From NCBI RefSeq assembly GCF_002113025.1, contig NZ_NEJH01000002.1, forward strand, positions 310,001 through 374,000: 64,000 bases of DNA, read 5' to 3'. Positions 56,559 through 64,000 of the stretch are shown here, in pieces. The DNA comes from Pseudomonas sp. B28(2017) (GTDB lineage Bacteria; Pseudomonadota; Gammaproteobacteria; Pseudomonadales; Pseudomonadaceae). The position numbers and the translations under genes were made by a program. A model generated the notes under the pieces. That model was not told the DNA's origin. It ran no database searches and worked only from the letters and a program-made list of their open reading frames with translations. Within the stretch, counting starts at the first letter, position 1, and every line of letters starts with the position of its first letter.

Positions 56559-57740
56559 CTAGAGAATCACCTTGGCCCGCCGCAACTGCTCGATCCGCTC
56601 AATGCTAAACCCCAACTCCCCCAACACCTGATCCGTATGCTGCCCCAGCGCCGCGCCAACATGCCGCGGCTCAGGCAAACCTTGCGAAAACTTCAGTGGG
56701 CACGCCATCTGCGCCTGGCTTGATCCGTCACCCCGCGGCACTTGCGCCACCAACTCCCGTGCCTGCAACTGCGGATGACGCAGCGCTTCTCCCAGGCTCA
56801 ACACTGGCTCGACACAAGCATCCAGCTCCGCGAACAGCGCGCACAATTCGGCAAAGTCATGCTTTTCGAATTCGACCTTCAGCGCGTCCTTAAGCTGTTG
56901 CTGATGCGCCAGCTGCGGTGACAGGCCGAGGCCGGCCAGTTCTTCCAACCCCAAAGCAGTGCACAACTGCTTCATGAATGCCGGTTCCAGGCTGCCCACC
57001 GATAGCCAGCGCCCATCCCGGGAGCGGTAGTAATCGTAGAAACTGCCGCCATTGAGCACCTGGTTTTCCGGTGCCGGCTCGACGCCACAGGCCAGATACC
57101 CGGCACCGGCCATCGCATTCAGGCTGAACGCGCAGTCGGTCATGCTGACATCCAGGTGCTGGCCCTGACCGGTTTGCTGCCGGGCAATGACCGCCGCCAG
57201 CAAGCCAATCACTCCGTGCAACGAGCCACCGGCGACATCCGCCACCTGCATGCCCAACGGCAGCGGCCCACTGGCGGCCCGGCCGGTGTAACTCGCCAGC
57301 CCGGACAAGGCCAGGTAGTTGATGTCATGGCCGGCGCGGTCCTTGTAGGGGCCGGTCTGGCCATAGCCGGTGATCGATACATAAATCAATTCGGGATTGA
57401 TCGCCTTCAGGGCTTCGTAACCCAGGCCCAGACGCTCCATGACACCTGGGCGGAACTGCTCGAGCACAATGTCGTAGTCCTGCAGCAACGACTTGATCAC
57501 CTCCAGCGCCTCAGGCTGCTTGAGGTCCAGGGCGAGGCTGCGCTTGTTGCGGTTGAGGTAGGCATGGCTGGCTGACACGCCTTGATCGTGGGGCGGCAAC
57601 ACCCGCAGCAGATCCAGGCGGGTCGGTGATTCGATGCGCAGCACTTCGGCGCCCATGTCCGCCAGCAGCAACGAGGCGAACGGCCCCGGCAGCAATGTCG
57701 AGAAATCCAGAACCTTGAGTGATGCCAGTGGACCGGGCAT
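56559..57740 (-). CDS. CaiB/BaiF family CoA-transferase
   Basis: A 393-residue class III CoA-transferase: MPGPLASLKVLDFSTLLPGPFASLLLADMGAEVLRIE, the catalytic Asp in GHDINYLALSG and the C-terminal HPQLQARELVAQV. It moves CoA between carboxylic acids; likely partners are fatty, dicarboxylic or carnitine-type CoA esters (racemase relatives such as Amacr share the fold). No enzyme of a pathway lies next to it. Confidence 0.93.
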   Translation of the reverse strand: MPGPLASLKVLDFSTLLPGPFASLLLADMGAEVLRIESPTRLDLLRVLPPHDQGVSASHAYLNRNKRSLALDLKQPEALEVIKSLLQDYDIVLEQFRPGVMERLGLGYEALKAINPELIYVSITGYGQTGPYKDRAGHDINYLALSGLASYTGRAASGPLPLGMQVADVAGGSLHGVIGLLAAVIARQQTGQGQHLDVSMTDCAFSLNAMAGAGYLACGVEPAPENQVLNGGSFYDYYRSRDGRWLSVGSLEPAFMKQLCTALGLEELAGLGLSPQLAHQQQLKDALKVEFEKHDFAELCALFAELDACVEPVLSLGEALRHPQLQARELVAQVPRGDGSSQAQMACPLKFSQGLPEPRHVGAALGQHTDQVLGELGFSIERIEQLRRAKVIL

Positions 57741-57845
57741 GAGCGTTCTCCCTTGACGATGCACCCAGCCTAGGCAGCCGTTGGCATTGCAGCAATCACC
57801 TTATGCGCCAACTGCAGTGACCGTTGTGCTCAATCACCGGGCATG

Positions 57846-57870
57846 AAAAAACCCGCCGAAGCGGGTTTTT
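57846..57870. terminator. Terminator downstream of dctA
   Basis: Stem AAAAACCCGC / GCGGGTTTTT with a CGAA loop. It reads well on both strands, so it can end the minus-strand dctA transcript; the CoA-transferase gene downstream is transcribed separately. Confidence 0.88.
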
Positions 57871-57884
57871 CATAGCGACAAGGC

Positions 57885-59219
57885 TTACTTGGCGTTCGTC
57901 GAGGTTGCCCCTTCGACGTGGCCCAAAACATCGTCTTTAGGCTCGTCGGCAATGCCGCGACCGCCCGAGGCCAGCTCCGCTTGCAGCACGTCGGTGTCCA
58001 GTTCCTTGACCCACTTGGCCACGACGACAGTGGCAACGGCGTTGCCGATCAGGTTGGTCAGGGCACGGGCTTCGGACATGAAACGGTCGATGCCGAGGAT
58101 CAGCGCCAGGCCGGCAACCGGCAGGTGGCCCACGGCGGACAGAGTGGCCGCGAGTACGATGAAGCCGCTACCGGTCACGCCCGCAGCGCCCTTGGACGAC
58201 AGCAGCAACACCACCAGCAGGGTGATCTGGTGCGTGATGTCCATGTGGGTGTCGGTGGCCTGGGCAATGAATACCGCGGCCATGGTCAGATAGATGGCGG
58301 TACCGTCGAGGTTGAACGAGTAACCGGTCGGGATCACCAGGCCTACTACGGATTTCTTCGCGCCCAGACGTTCCATCTTGATCAGCATGCGTGGCAGCAC
58401 CGACTCCGAAGAGGAAGTGCCCAGCACGATCAGCAGTTCCTCACGGATGTAGCGGATCATTTTCAGAACGCTGAAGCCGTGGGCGCGAGCGATCCCACCC
58501 AGTACGATCAGGATGAACAGCAGGCATGTGATGTAGAAGCAGGCCATCAGTTGACCCAGCTGCACCAGCGAGCCGACACCGTAGGCACCGATGGTGAACG
58601 CCATGGCACCGAAAGCACCGATTGGCGCGAGCTTCATGATCATGTTGATGATGTTGAACATCACGTGGGCGAAGCGATCGATGAAGTCCAGCAGCGGCTT
58701 GCCGTAGGCACCCAGGCGATGCAGGGCGAAACCGAAGATCACCGAGAACATCAGTACTTGCAGGATGTCGCCGGTGGCGAAGGCGCCGACGATGGTGGTC
58801 GGGATCACGTTCAGCAGGAAGCCGACGACGCTTTGGTCAGCACCGGCCGCAACATAAGTGGCAACCTTGGAGGCATCCAGGGTGGTGACATCGATGTGCA
58901 TGCCATTGCCAGGCTGCACGATGTTGACCACGACCAGACCGACCAGCAAGGCAATGGTCGAAACGATCTCGAAGTACAGCAGCGCATAGCCACCGGTCTT
59001 GCCGACCGACTTCATGCTCTGCATGCCGGCGATACCGCTGACAACGGTACAGAAGATGATCGGGGCGATGATCATTTTGATCAGCTTGATGAACCCGTCA
59101 CCCAACGGTTTAACGGCCACACCAAGCTGTGGGTAGTAGTGACCGAGTGCGATACCGATGACAATTGCAACGATCACCTGGAAATACAGGGATTTGTACA
59201 GTGGCTGACGAGTCGTCAT
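57885..59219 (-). CDS. dctA: C4-dicarboxylate:H+ symporter DctA
   Basis: A 444-residue DAACS-family transporter. It has eight-plus membrane helices, [46 protein letters not shown] and the Ser-rich reentrant loop; it starts [19 protein letters not shown]. It imports succinate, fumarate and malate. The promoter is sigma-54-type (listed separately). Confidence 0.97.
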   Translation of the reverse strand: MTTRQPLYKSLYFQVIVAIVIGIALGHYYPQLGVAVKPLGDGFIKLIKMIIAPIIFCTVVSGIAGMQSMKSVGKTGGYALLYFEIVSTIALLVGLVVVNIVQPGNGMHIDVTTLDASKVATYVAAGADQSVVGFLLNVIPTTIVGAFATGDILQVLMFSVIFGFALHRLGAYGKPLLDFIDRFAHVMFNIINMIMKLAPIGAFGAMAFTIGAYGVGSLVQLGQLMACFYITCLLFILIVLGGIARAHGFSVLKMIRYIREELLIVLGTSSSESVLPRMLIKMERLGAKKSVVGLVIPTGYSFNLDGTAIYLTMAAVFIAQATDTHMDITHQITLLVVLLLSSKGAAGVTGSGFIVLAATLSAVGHLPVAGLALILGIDRFMSEARALTNLIGNAVATVVVAKWVKELDTDVLQAELASGGRGIADEPKDDVLGHVEGATSTNAK

Positions 59220-59350
59220 TGCAAAGTTCCTCAAGGGTGCCCGGTGACAACATCCAGCTGTTGCCCGCAACACCGCAATTGCGAACCCTCCTGCACTGGA
59301 GGGATTTGTTTTTTCGAGCTGCGCAACGGCAAGCAGCTGCATGTTGTATC

Positions 59351-59365
59351 GCAAGGCCCGTGCCA
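59351..59365 (-). promoter_or_regulatory. Sigma-54 (RpoN) -24/-12 promoter of dctA
   Basis: The minus strand reads TGGCAC-GGGCC-TTGC, matching the -24 GG and -12 GC elements with the canonical 5-bp gap. It would start transcription about 120 nt before the dctA ATG. This agrees with DctB/DctD-RpoN control of dctA known in rhizobia and pseudomonads. Confidence 0.85.
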
Positions 59366-59444
59366 CCTTGCGCAAAATCCCTGCAAGCCTTTTGATATCA
59401 GGGTTCGCAGCGATTTCCCTGTCACCGGACGGTTACAATCATGT

Positions 59445-59458
59445 GGCGGATTTCCGCC
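59445..59458. promoter_or_regulatory. Palindromic operator, distal copy
   Basis: GGCGGATTTCCGCC, nearly perfect dyad (arms GGCGGA/TCCGCC). It lies 41 bp, centre to centre, from a second copy, roughly four helical turns. Confidence 0.6.
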
Positions 59459-59485
59459 CTTCCATTAAAAGTCGTCCTGCAATTT

Positions 59486-59499
59486 GGCGGATATCCGCC
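59486..59499. promoter_or_regulatory. Palindromic operator, proximal copy
   Basis: GGCGGATATCCGCC, a perfect 14-bp palindrome about 59 bp upstream of the AraC-type start codon. Together with the distal copy it probably binds a regulator cooperatively, perhaps the neighbouring protein itself. Confidence 0.6.
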
Positions 59500-59557
59500 C
59501 TGTTCACGCCCGAAGTGCGCAGCTACCATCCGTCGATCAACGGTCAGAACTGCTGTC

Positions 59558-60556
59558 ATGCGCGAACGCACCATTGCCAGTCACTTCGCCCGCGCCGTCC
59601 TTGGTGGTGCGCGTCGGCACGGCTACGACTATTCGGGCCTGCTACAACAACTGGGGATCAGCCCCGAGTTGCTGGACGAGCCCCGGGCGCGCATCGCTCC
59701 AGAGCAATTCACCCAATTGATTCAGGCCTTATGGCTGGCACTGGACGACGAGTATCTGGGGTTCGGGCAAGCCCCTAGCAGGCCGGGCAGCTTCGCGATG
59801 ATGTGCCATGCCGTGATTCACTGCCGCAGCCTTGATAAGGCACTCAATCGCGGCTTATTGTTTTATAGCCTATTCCCCGGGGCTCCGCGTTTGACCCTGA
59901 GCCGCGAAGATGAATGGGTCCGCCTAAGCCTCGACGACTCGCAACTCTGGGACCCGGATCATTTTCTCAGCGAAAGCCTGCTGGTGATCTGGCACCGTTT
60001 CGGCAGCTGGTTGATCGGCCAGCGCATTCGCCTGGAACAGGCCACGTTCAGCTATCCCCGACCAGAACACGGCGCCGAGTACGACCTGCTGTTTTCCTGC
60101 CCGCTGGAGTTCTCCAGCCCCCAAAGCAGCCTGTTGTTTCACAGCCGCTACCTGACCATGCCGCTGTTGCAGGATGAACGCACCCTCAAGCATTTCCTCG
60201 AGCGCTCCCCCGCCGACCTGCTCTCGCGCCCGGACGATGGCGACAGCTTGAGCAGCCGCTTGCGCCGCCTGCTCAGTCGCGACAGTTCACGCTGGCCCGA
60301 CCTGGAAACCGTGGCCGCGCAGTTGCACATCAGCCCGCAGACCTTGCGCCGGCATTTGCGGGAAGAGGGATCGAGCTTTCAGGAATTGAAGGACCAGTTG
60401 CGCCGGGACATCGCGATTTATCACCTGAGCCGCGCTGACCTGTCGTTGCAACAGATCGCCGAGCAGTTGGGGTTTTCCGAACCATCGGCGTTCCACCGAG
60501 CGTTCAAGAAGTGGACGGGGCTGACGCCGGGGGCTTATCGGGCGCAGGAGAACTGA
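59558..60556 (+). CDS. AraC-family regulator with Arabinose_bd-type N-terminal domain
   Basis: A 332-residue regulator. The N-terminal part (residues 15-200, RHGYDYSGLLQQLGISPELLDEPRARIAPEQFTQLIQALWLALDDEYLGFG) belongs to the PF12625-type domain seen in ArgR-like/OruR-like AraC proteins. The C terminus holds the double HTH (DLETVAAQLHISPQTLRRHLREEGSSFQELKDQLRRDIAIYHL; IAEQLGFSEPSAFHRAFKKWTGLTPGAYR). The start at 59558 was chosen because upstream codons overlap operators. It is divergent from dctA; whether it regulates dctA is unknown. Confidence 0.9.
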   Translation: MRERTIASHFARAVLGGARRHGYDYSGLLQQLGISPELLDEPRARIAPEQFTQLIQALWLALDDEYLGFGQAPSRPGSFAMMCHAVIHCRSLDKALNRGLLFYSLFPGAPRLTLSREDEWVRLSLDDSQLWDPDHFLSESLLVIWHRFGSWLIGQRIRLEQATFSYPRPEHGAEYDLLFSCPLEFSSPQSSLLFHSRYLTMPLLQDERTLKHFLERSPADLLSRPDDGDSLSSRLRRLLSRDSSRWPDLETVAAQLHISPQTLRRHLREEGSSFQELKDQLRRDIAIYHLSRADLSLQQIAEQLGFSEPSAFHRAFKKWTGLTPGAYRAQEN

Positions 60557-60610
60557 GGTTCAAGGCTCAGCTACCCGGTGAACTCGCGATGCGGCCAGTA
60601 AAGCCAACGT

Positions 60611-61963
60611 CTAAACCACCGGAAAATGAATCCGGAACGCCGCCCCGCCCATCGGCGAGTCACCCAAGGTCAGCTTGGCGCTGTAGCTCTCGATGATGTC
60701 CTTGACCACCGCCAGGCCGATGCCCTGCCCCGGGTGCTGACGGTCCAGGCGCTCGCCGCGCTCGAGAATCCGTGCGCGCTGATCCTGCGGTACGCCGGGG
60801 CCGTCGTCCTCGACACACAACTCGATGCCGCCGAGAGTTTCGCGCACGCTGATGCGTATTTCGCCCAGGCACAGGCGATAGGCATTTTCCAGCAGGTTGC
60901 CCATCATTTCCAACAGAGCGCCCTGCTCGATCGGTACGTAGCACGGGTCGGGCAGGTCGAATGCGACGTGCACGCGCTTGTCGCGATAGACCTTGTCCAG
61001 CGTGTCGCACAGGCTTTTCAGCACCGGGTGCAAGCGCACCTGATGACGTACCAGACCGCTTTTGCGCAGGCTGGCGCGCTGCAATTGGTAGCCGATCTGC
61101 TGGCTCATGCGTTCGATCTGGGTTTGCAGAACCCAGGCCTGATCGCGATCCTCCGGACGCTGGGCCAGGTCTTCGATGACCCCTTGCAACACCGCCAGCG
61201 GCGTTTTCAGGCTATGGGCCAGGTCATCGAGGGAATCCCGGTAGCGGCTGCGCTGTTCACGCTCACTGTGCAGCAAACGGTTGAGAGAACCAGTGAGGCG
61301 CAGCAATTCCCGGGGATGTTCCTCACTGAGGCTTTCACGGGTGCCACCTTCGATCTGGTCCAGTTCCTGGCTCAAGCGTCGCAATGCCTGCAAGCCCCAG
61401 GTCAGACCGATCCACAACAACGCCAGCAGCACCAGCAATGCCGCGCCAAAACCCAGATAGAGGTTTTCCCGCAGGCCTTCGAGGGTCAGTTCGTACTCAC
61501 GAACCGGCTGCAGCGCCACAATGCTGAAGGCTGCACTTTTGCCGCCGAGCAACTTGACCTCGACGTCGTAGACGAAGAACTCCTGACCATTTTCTTCGCG
61601 GATCCGCGCAAACTCGTTGCCACGTCCGTCGTAGCGCGGCTTGTAATTGATGTGTTCTTCCTGGGTCGCCTTCGAACGCCAGACCAGATGCCCCTCACGG
61701 TCATAGATGTAGCCGAGCAATCGGCTGTCTGTGAGGTTGAAGCGTTCGTCGGGCAGTTGCGCCGGCATCTGCAGGCTGTTGTTCTCCACCCGGGCGGCAG
61801 AGATCAACGTGGTCACGTCCGATGCCAGACGCTGCTCGATGGAGTCCTGCAACGCCAGGCTGAAGGCACCCTGCATCGCCGGCAGCAACGCCAGCATGAA
61901 CAACACCGCCAACAGCGTGGCGGCGAGCATCAAGCGAATGCGCAGCGAACGGATCAAGTGCAA
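60611..61963 (-). CDS. phoQ: Sensor kinase PhoQ
   Basis: A 450-residue kinase: TM1 about 8-30, periplasmic sensor to about 168, TM2 169-189, HAMP, His250 in LDDLAHSLKTPLAVLQG and HATPase (ENAYRLCLGEIRISV; EDDGPGVPQDQR; GQGIGLAVVKDIIESY). PhoQ of Pseudomonas senses low Mg2+. It overlaps phoP by 10 nt. Confidence 0.93.
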   Translation of the reverse strand: MHLIRSLRIRLMLAATLLAVLFMLALLPAMQGAFSLALQDSIEQRLASDVTTLISAARVENNSLQMPAQLPDERFNLTDSRLLGYIYDREGHLVWRSKATQEEHINYKPRYDGRGNEFARIREENGQEFFVYDVEVKLLGGKSAAFSIVALQPVREYELTLEGLRENLYLGFGAALLVLLALLWIGLTWGLQALRRLSQELDQIEGGTRESLSEEHPRELLRLTGSLNRLLHSEREQRSRYRDSLDDLAHSLKTPLAVLQGVIEDLAQRPEDRDQAWVLQTQIERMSQQIGYQLQRASLRKSGLVRHQVRLHPVLKSLCDTLDKVYRDKRVHVAFDLPDPCYVPIEQGALLEMMGNLLENAYRLCLGEIRISVRETLGGIELCVEDDGPGVPQDQRARILERGERLDRQHPGQGIGLAVVKDIIESYSAKLTLGDSPMGGAAFRIHFPVV

Positions 61964-62631
61964 CGCTCATTGAACAGGTAGCCCAGGCCGCGCACGGTGT
62001 CGATCGGCTTGAACCCGCCCGGTCCCTCCAGCTTGCGGCGCAGACGACCGACCAGCACCTCGATCACATTCGGATCACGCTCGTCGTCATCCGGATAGAG
62101 CTGCTCCATCAAGCGGTCCTTAGGCACCACTTGCTGATGGTGACGCATCAGATATTCGAGAATGCGGTACTCATACGCGGTCAGTGCCAACGGCTGATCG
62201 TCGAGGGACGCCTGCTTGCGGTTCAGGTCCAGCAGCAACGGACCCGCAACGATGGTCGACTGGGTAAAGCCGCTGGAGCGGCGCAGCAAGGCATTCAGGC
62301 GAGCCTCCAGTTCTTCGAACTGAAACGGCTTGACCACGTAATCGTCGGCACCGGCGGCCAGGCCCTCGACCTTGTCCTGCCAGTTGCCACGCGCGGTGAG
62401 GATCAGGATCGGGAAGGTTTTGCCACTTGAACGCAACTGCCGGATCAGGTCGAGCCCGCTCATGCCCGGCAGACCGAGGTCGATCACCGCCAGGTCAAAG
62501 TTGAACTGCGCGGTCTGGTACAGCGCCTCCTCCCCGTTGGCCACGGACTCGACCACGTGGCCGCTCTCCGTCAGGCGGGTTTTCAGGTGATGACGCAGCA
62601 GCGCTTCATCTTCGACGACCAGCAGTTTCAT
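61954..62631 (-). CDS. phoP: Response regulator PhoP
   Basis: A 225-residue OmpR-family regulator with the acidic pair at residues 7-8, Asp51 (LAVIDLGLPGMSG), Lys101 (YVVKPF) and a winged-helix C terminus (LTAYEYRILEYLMRHHQQVVPKDRLMEQLYPDDDERDPNVIEVLVGRLRRKL). It sits between oprH and phoQ, as in P. aeruginosa. Confidence 0.95.
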   Translation of the reverse strand: MKLLVVEDEALLRHHLKTRLTESGHVVESVANGEEALYQTAQFNFDLAVIDLGLPGMSGLDLIRQLRSSGKTFPILILTARGNWQDKVEGLAAGADDYVVKPFQFEELEARLNALLRRSSGFTQSTIVAGPLLLDLNRKQASLDDQPLALTAYEYRILEYLMRHHQQVVPKDRLMEQLYPDDDERDPNVIEVLVGRLRRKLEGPGGFKPIDTVRGLGYLFNERCT

Positions 62632-62698
62632 AACGCTCTCCCGGGCAAATCAATATCTCCAGAGGCGCAACGTCGCACCTCGATAGCTAACATGGCAA

Positions 62699-62729
62699 CG
62701 CCGGATCAACCACTCGGGTTGATCCGGCG
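62699..62729. terminator. Perfect hairpin between oprH and phoP
   Basis: A 13-bp perfect stem (CGCCGGATCAACC and its complement) with a 5-nt loop, 68 bp before phoP. On the minus strand no T run follows, so it looks like a processing or partial-termination element that could set oprH above phoPQ rather than a full stop. Confidence 0.55.
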
Positions 62730-62751
62730 CAGGCCGCTCACGAAACGCTTG

Positions 62752-63354
62752 TCAGAAAGCGTAGTTGGCGGACAGGTAAGTCTGGGCGCTGCTGGTCAGG
62801 TCCAGCGAACCCCGCTTGCTGCCACCACGCTCACTCATCTCGGTGCTGGCGTTGCTGCGCAGGTAACGGTAACCCAGTTCAACCGAGGTGTTCTGCGAAA
62901 CCTGTTGCAGCACACCCGCCTGGCCACCGATGGCATAGCCGATATCGCTGTCGCGGCTGAAGCCTGGCGATTCCTGAGTCATTTTGGTCAGGCCGGCCGT
63001 GGCACCACCGAACAACTTGGTGCTACCGCCTACCGGGTAAAACAGATCGTAGCTGCCCAGGAGGTTTTCCTGACGCAGTTTAATGCCGTTGTGCGAGCCC
63101 GATACATTGTCATAAGTGGCGTAGTACCGGCCCTTGGTGTTTTGCTGGCCCAGACGCACACCCCAGGTGGTGTCCTTGCCGATCACGCCATCGGCGTTCG
63201 GATGGTTCAGGCTGTCGTTCAGGGCGTGGGATTTTTTGACCTTGTCGCTGGTCTGTCCAAGAGTAAGGCTGGCGAAGTTGTCGTCGGACGCGAAGGCTGC
63301 GGTGCTTGCGCCCAGTACAGTGAATGCCAGAAGCAGTTTTTTGAATCCAGTCAT
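62752..63354 (-). CDS. oprH: Outer-membrane protein OprH
   Basis: A 200-residue small beta-barrel. Signal peptide MTGFKKLLLAFTVLGASTAAFA, then FASLTLGQTSDKVKKSHALN, RLGQQNTKGRYYATYDNVSG, KLRQENLLGSYDLFYPVGGSTKLFGGATAGL and a C terminus ending in Phe. The whole sequence aligns by eye with P. aeruginosa OprH, which stabilises LPS under low Mg2+. The start at 63354 follows GAGGACACTCCCA; an in-frame ATG lies five codons upstream. Confidence 0.95.
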   Translation of the reverse strand: MTGFKKLLLAFTVLGASTAAFASDDNFASLTLGQTSDKVKKSHALNDSLNHPNADGVIGKDTTWGVRLGQQNTKGRYYATYDNVSGSHNGIKLRQENLLGSYDLFYPVGGSTKLFGGATAGLTKMTQESPGFSRDSDIGYAIGGQAGVLQQVSQNTSVELGYRYLRSNASTEMSERGGSKRGSLDLTSSAQTYLSANYAF

Positions 63355-63398
63355 TGGGAGTGTCCTCATGTGCCGTTTGTTTTTTGGGTACGGGGGCA

Positions 63399-63404
63399 AG
63401 GTTA
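63399..63404 (-). promoter_or_regulatory. Putative -10 of the oprH-phoPQ promoter
   Basis: TAACCT on the minus strand, 11 bp downstream of the last PhoP repeat, the spacing expected when PhoP replaces the -35 element. Confidence 0.5.
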
Positions 63405-63415
63405 CGCACCGAGCC

Positions 63416-63454
63416 CTGAACTCCCCCTGAACGCACTCTGAACCTGGGCTGAAC
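63416..63454 (-). promoter_or_regulatory. PhoP box array, four tandem repeats
   Basis: Four copies of GTTCAG on the minus strand, at 63416, 63427, 63438 and 63449 (lowest base of each), separated by exactly 5 bp, giving an 11-bp period. PhoP boxes are two such half-sites 5 bp apart; this gives two full sites (or three overlapping ones) in front of oprH. Confidence 0.88.
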
Positions 63455-63500
63455 CGCCACCTCCCGAATGTTTCGACACGTTTCAAGAGGAGTTCCGACC

Positions 63501-64000
63501 ATGCGCATGTTCTTCGCCGTCCTCCTGCTGGCCTTGAGTGGGCTCAGCCAGGCCGCCGTCCAGACCCGGGAAATCCCCTACCAAAGTGCCGATGGCACGA
63601 AAATGATTGGCTACTACGCCTACGACGATGCCCTCAAGGGACCGCGCCCCGGAGTCATGGTGGTGCATGAGTTCTGGGGCCTGAACGATTACGCCAAGCG
63701 TCGCGCCCGGGATCTCGCCGGCCTGGGCTACAGCGCCCTGGCCATTGACATGTACGGTGACGGCAAAAATACCGAGCACCCCAAAGACGCCATGGCCTTC
63801 ATGCAAGCCGTGGCAAAAGACAGTGCCGTGTCGAGCGCGAGGTTTCAGGCCGGGCTCGACCTGCTCAAGCAACAACCGCAAACCGATCCGCATAAAATCG
63901 CTGCCATCGGCTACTGCTTCGGTGGTGGCGTGGTGCTCAATGCCGCAAGACAGGGCCTGCCATTGGCAGGCGTGGTGAGTTTCCATGGCGCGCTGACAAC
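63501..64000 (+). CDS. Exported dienelactone hydrolase family protein, partial
   Basis: The first 166 codons of a dienelactone-hydrolase-like protein; the end lies beyond the window. It has a signal peptide (MRMFFAVLLLALSGLSQAA), VVHEFWGLNDYAKRRARDLAGLGY and the nucleophile elbow GYCFGGG, in which the Cys is the DLH-type nucleophile. RBS AAGAGGAG precedes the ATG. It is divergent from oprH, and its upstream region overlaps the PhoP boxes, so it could share PhoP control. Confidence 0.9.
   Translation, partial: MRMFFAVLLLALSGLSQAAVQTREIPYQSADGTKMIGYYAYDDALKGPRPGVMVVHEFWGLNDYAKRRARDLAGLGYSALAIDMYGDGKNTEHPKDAMAFMQAVAKDSAVSSARFQAGLDLLKQQPQTDPHKIAAIGYCFGGGVVLNAARQGLPLAGVVSFHGALT

Larger units (their letters stand above)
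59220..59557. other. Divergent regulatory region dctA / AraC-type gene
   Basis: A 338-bp region without a gene. It carries the dctA sigma-54 promoter and long leader on the minus strand, and two palindromes near the AraC-type gene on the plus strand (both listed separately). Confidence 0.8.

Noticed and set aside
57918..59468. 516-codon open frame on the plus strand
   Set aside because: It is antisense to dctA and has the Gln/His/Asp-rich composition typical of shadow frames.

Overview
The window is about 60% GC, densely coding, and looks like a chromosome segment of a Pseudomonas of the P. fluorescens group. The evidence is a 917-residue GacS with its phospho-residues at H294, D717 and H863, an oprH-phoP-phoQ cluster, fabAB, pairs of inverted Pseudomonas REP elements, and the block ldhA-gacS-(two-component pair)-cysM-rlmD-relA-mazG, which I recall having the same order in P. 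aeruginosa.

Layout. (1) 1-12.0 kb: a Tad/Flp type IVb pilus locus split into two convergent units. The plus-strand unit ends rcpA-tadD-DUF3613. The minus-strand unit runs flp2, flp1, fppA, an AAA+ ATPase, rcpC, tadG, tadE, a second tadE-like gene, tadZ, tadA, tadB, tadC. An AraC-type regulator with a degenerate receiver (12.4-13.3 kb) flanks the pilin end. (2) 13.35-13.76 kb: a tRNA-Gly/tRNA-Glu pair present twice in tandem on the minus strand, with a clear promoter and terminator. (3) 14-28.8 kb: a membrane-anchored unknown protein, a chemoreceptor, an IS110-type transposase remnant, oxidoreductases, pyrF, an AI-2E-family permease, a compact minus-strand run (GST, two alpha/beta hydrolases, thioesterase, acyl-CoA synthetase), then sixA-DUF4389-gpsA. 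A 30-bp palindrome lies upstream of the synthetase. (4) 29.0-34.0 kb: a tightly packed TonB receptor / periplasmic binding protein / hybrid histidine kinase module, the best candidate here for a poorly described sensory system. (5) 34.2-42.8 kb: core genes fabA-fabB, DUF2058, mazG, relA, rlmD, cysM. (6) 42.8-44.2 kb: a short AT-rich accessory patch with a frameshifted secreted-protein gene and an orphan gene. (7) 44.2-49.3 kb: a two-component pair divergent from gacS. (8) 49.4-58 kb: ldhA-like dehydrogenase, small lipoproteins, arsC-wrbA-DUF2069, a Tag-like glycosylase, ttcA, a Yip1-family protein, SprT, a CaiB/BaiF CoA-transferase. (9) 57.9-64 kb: dctA with a sigma-54 promoter, an AraC regulator preceded by two palindromes, and oprH-phoP-phoQ downstream of a four-repeat PhoP-box array, with a dienelactone hydrolase gene running off the edge.

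The strongest regulatory readings are the sigma-54 element of dctA, the 11-bp-phased GTTCAG repeats of oprH, the tRNA promoter and the palindrome near the acyl-CoA synthetase. All functional assignments rest on motifs and remembered family features; no database search was possible.
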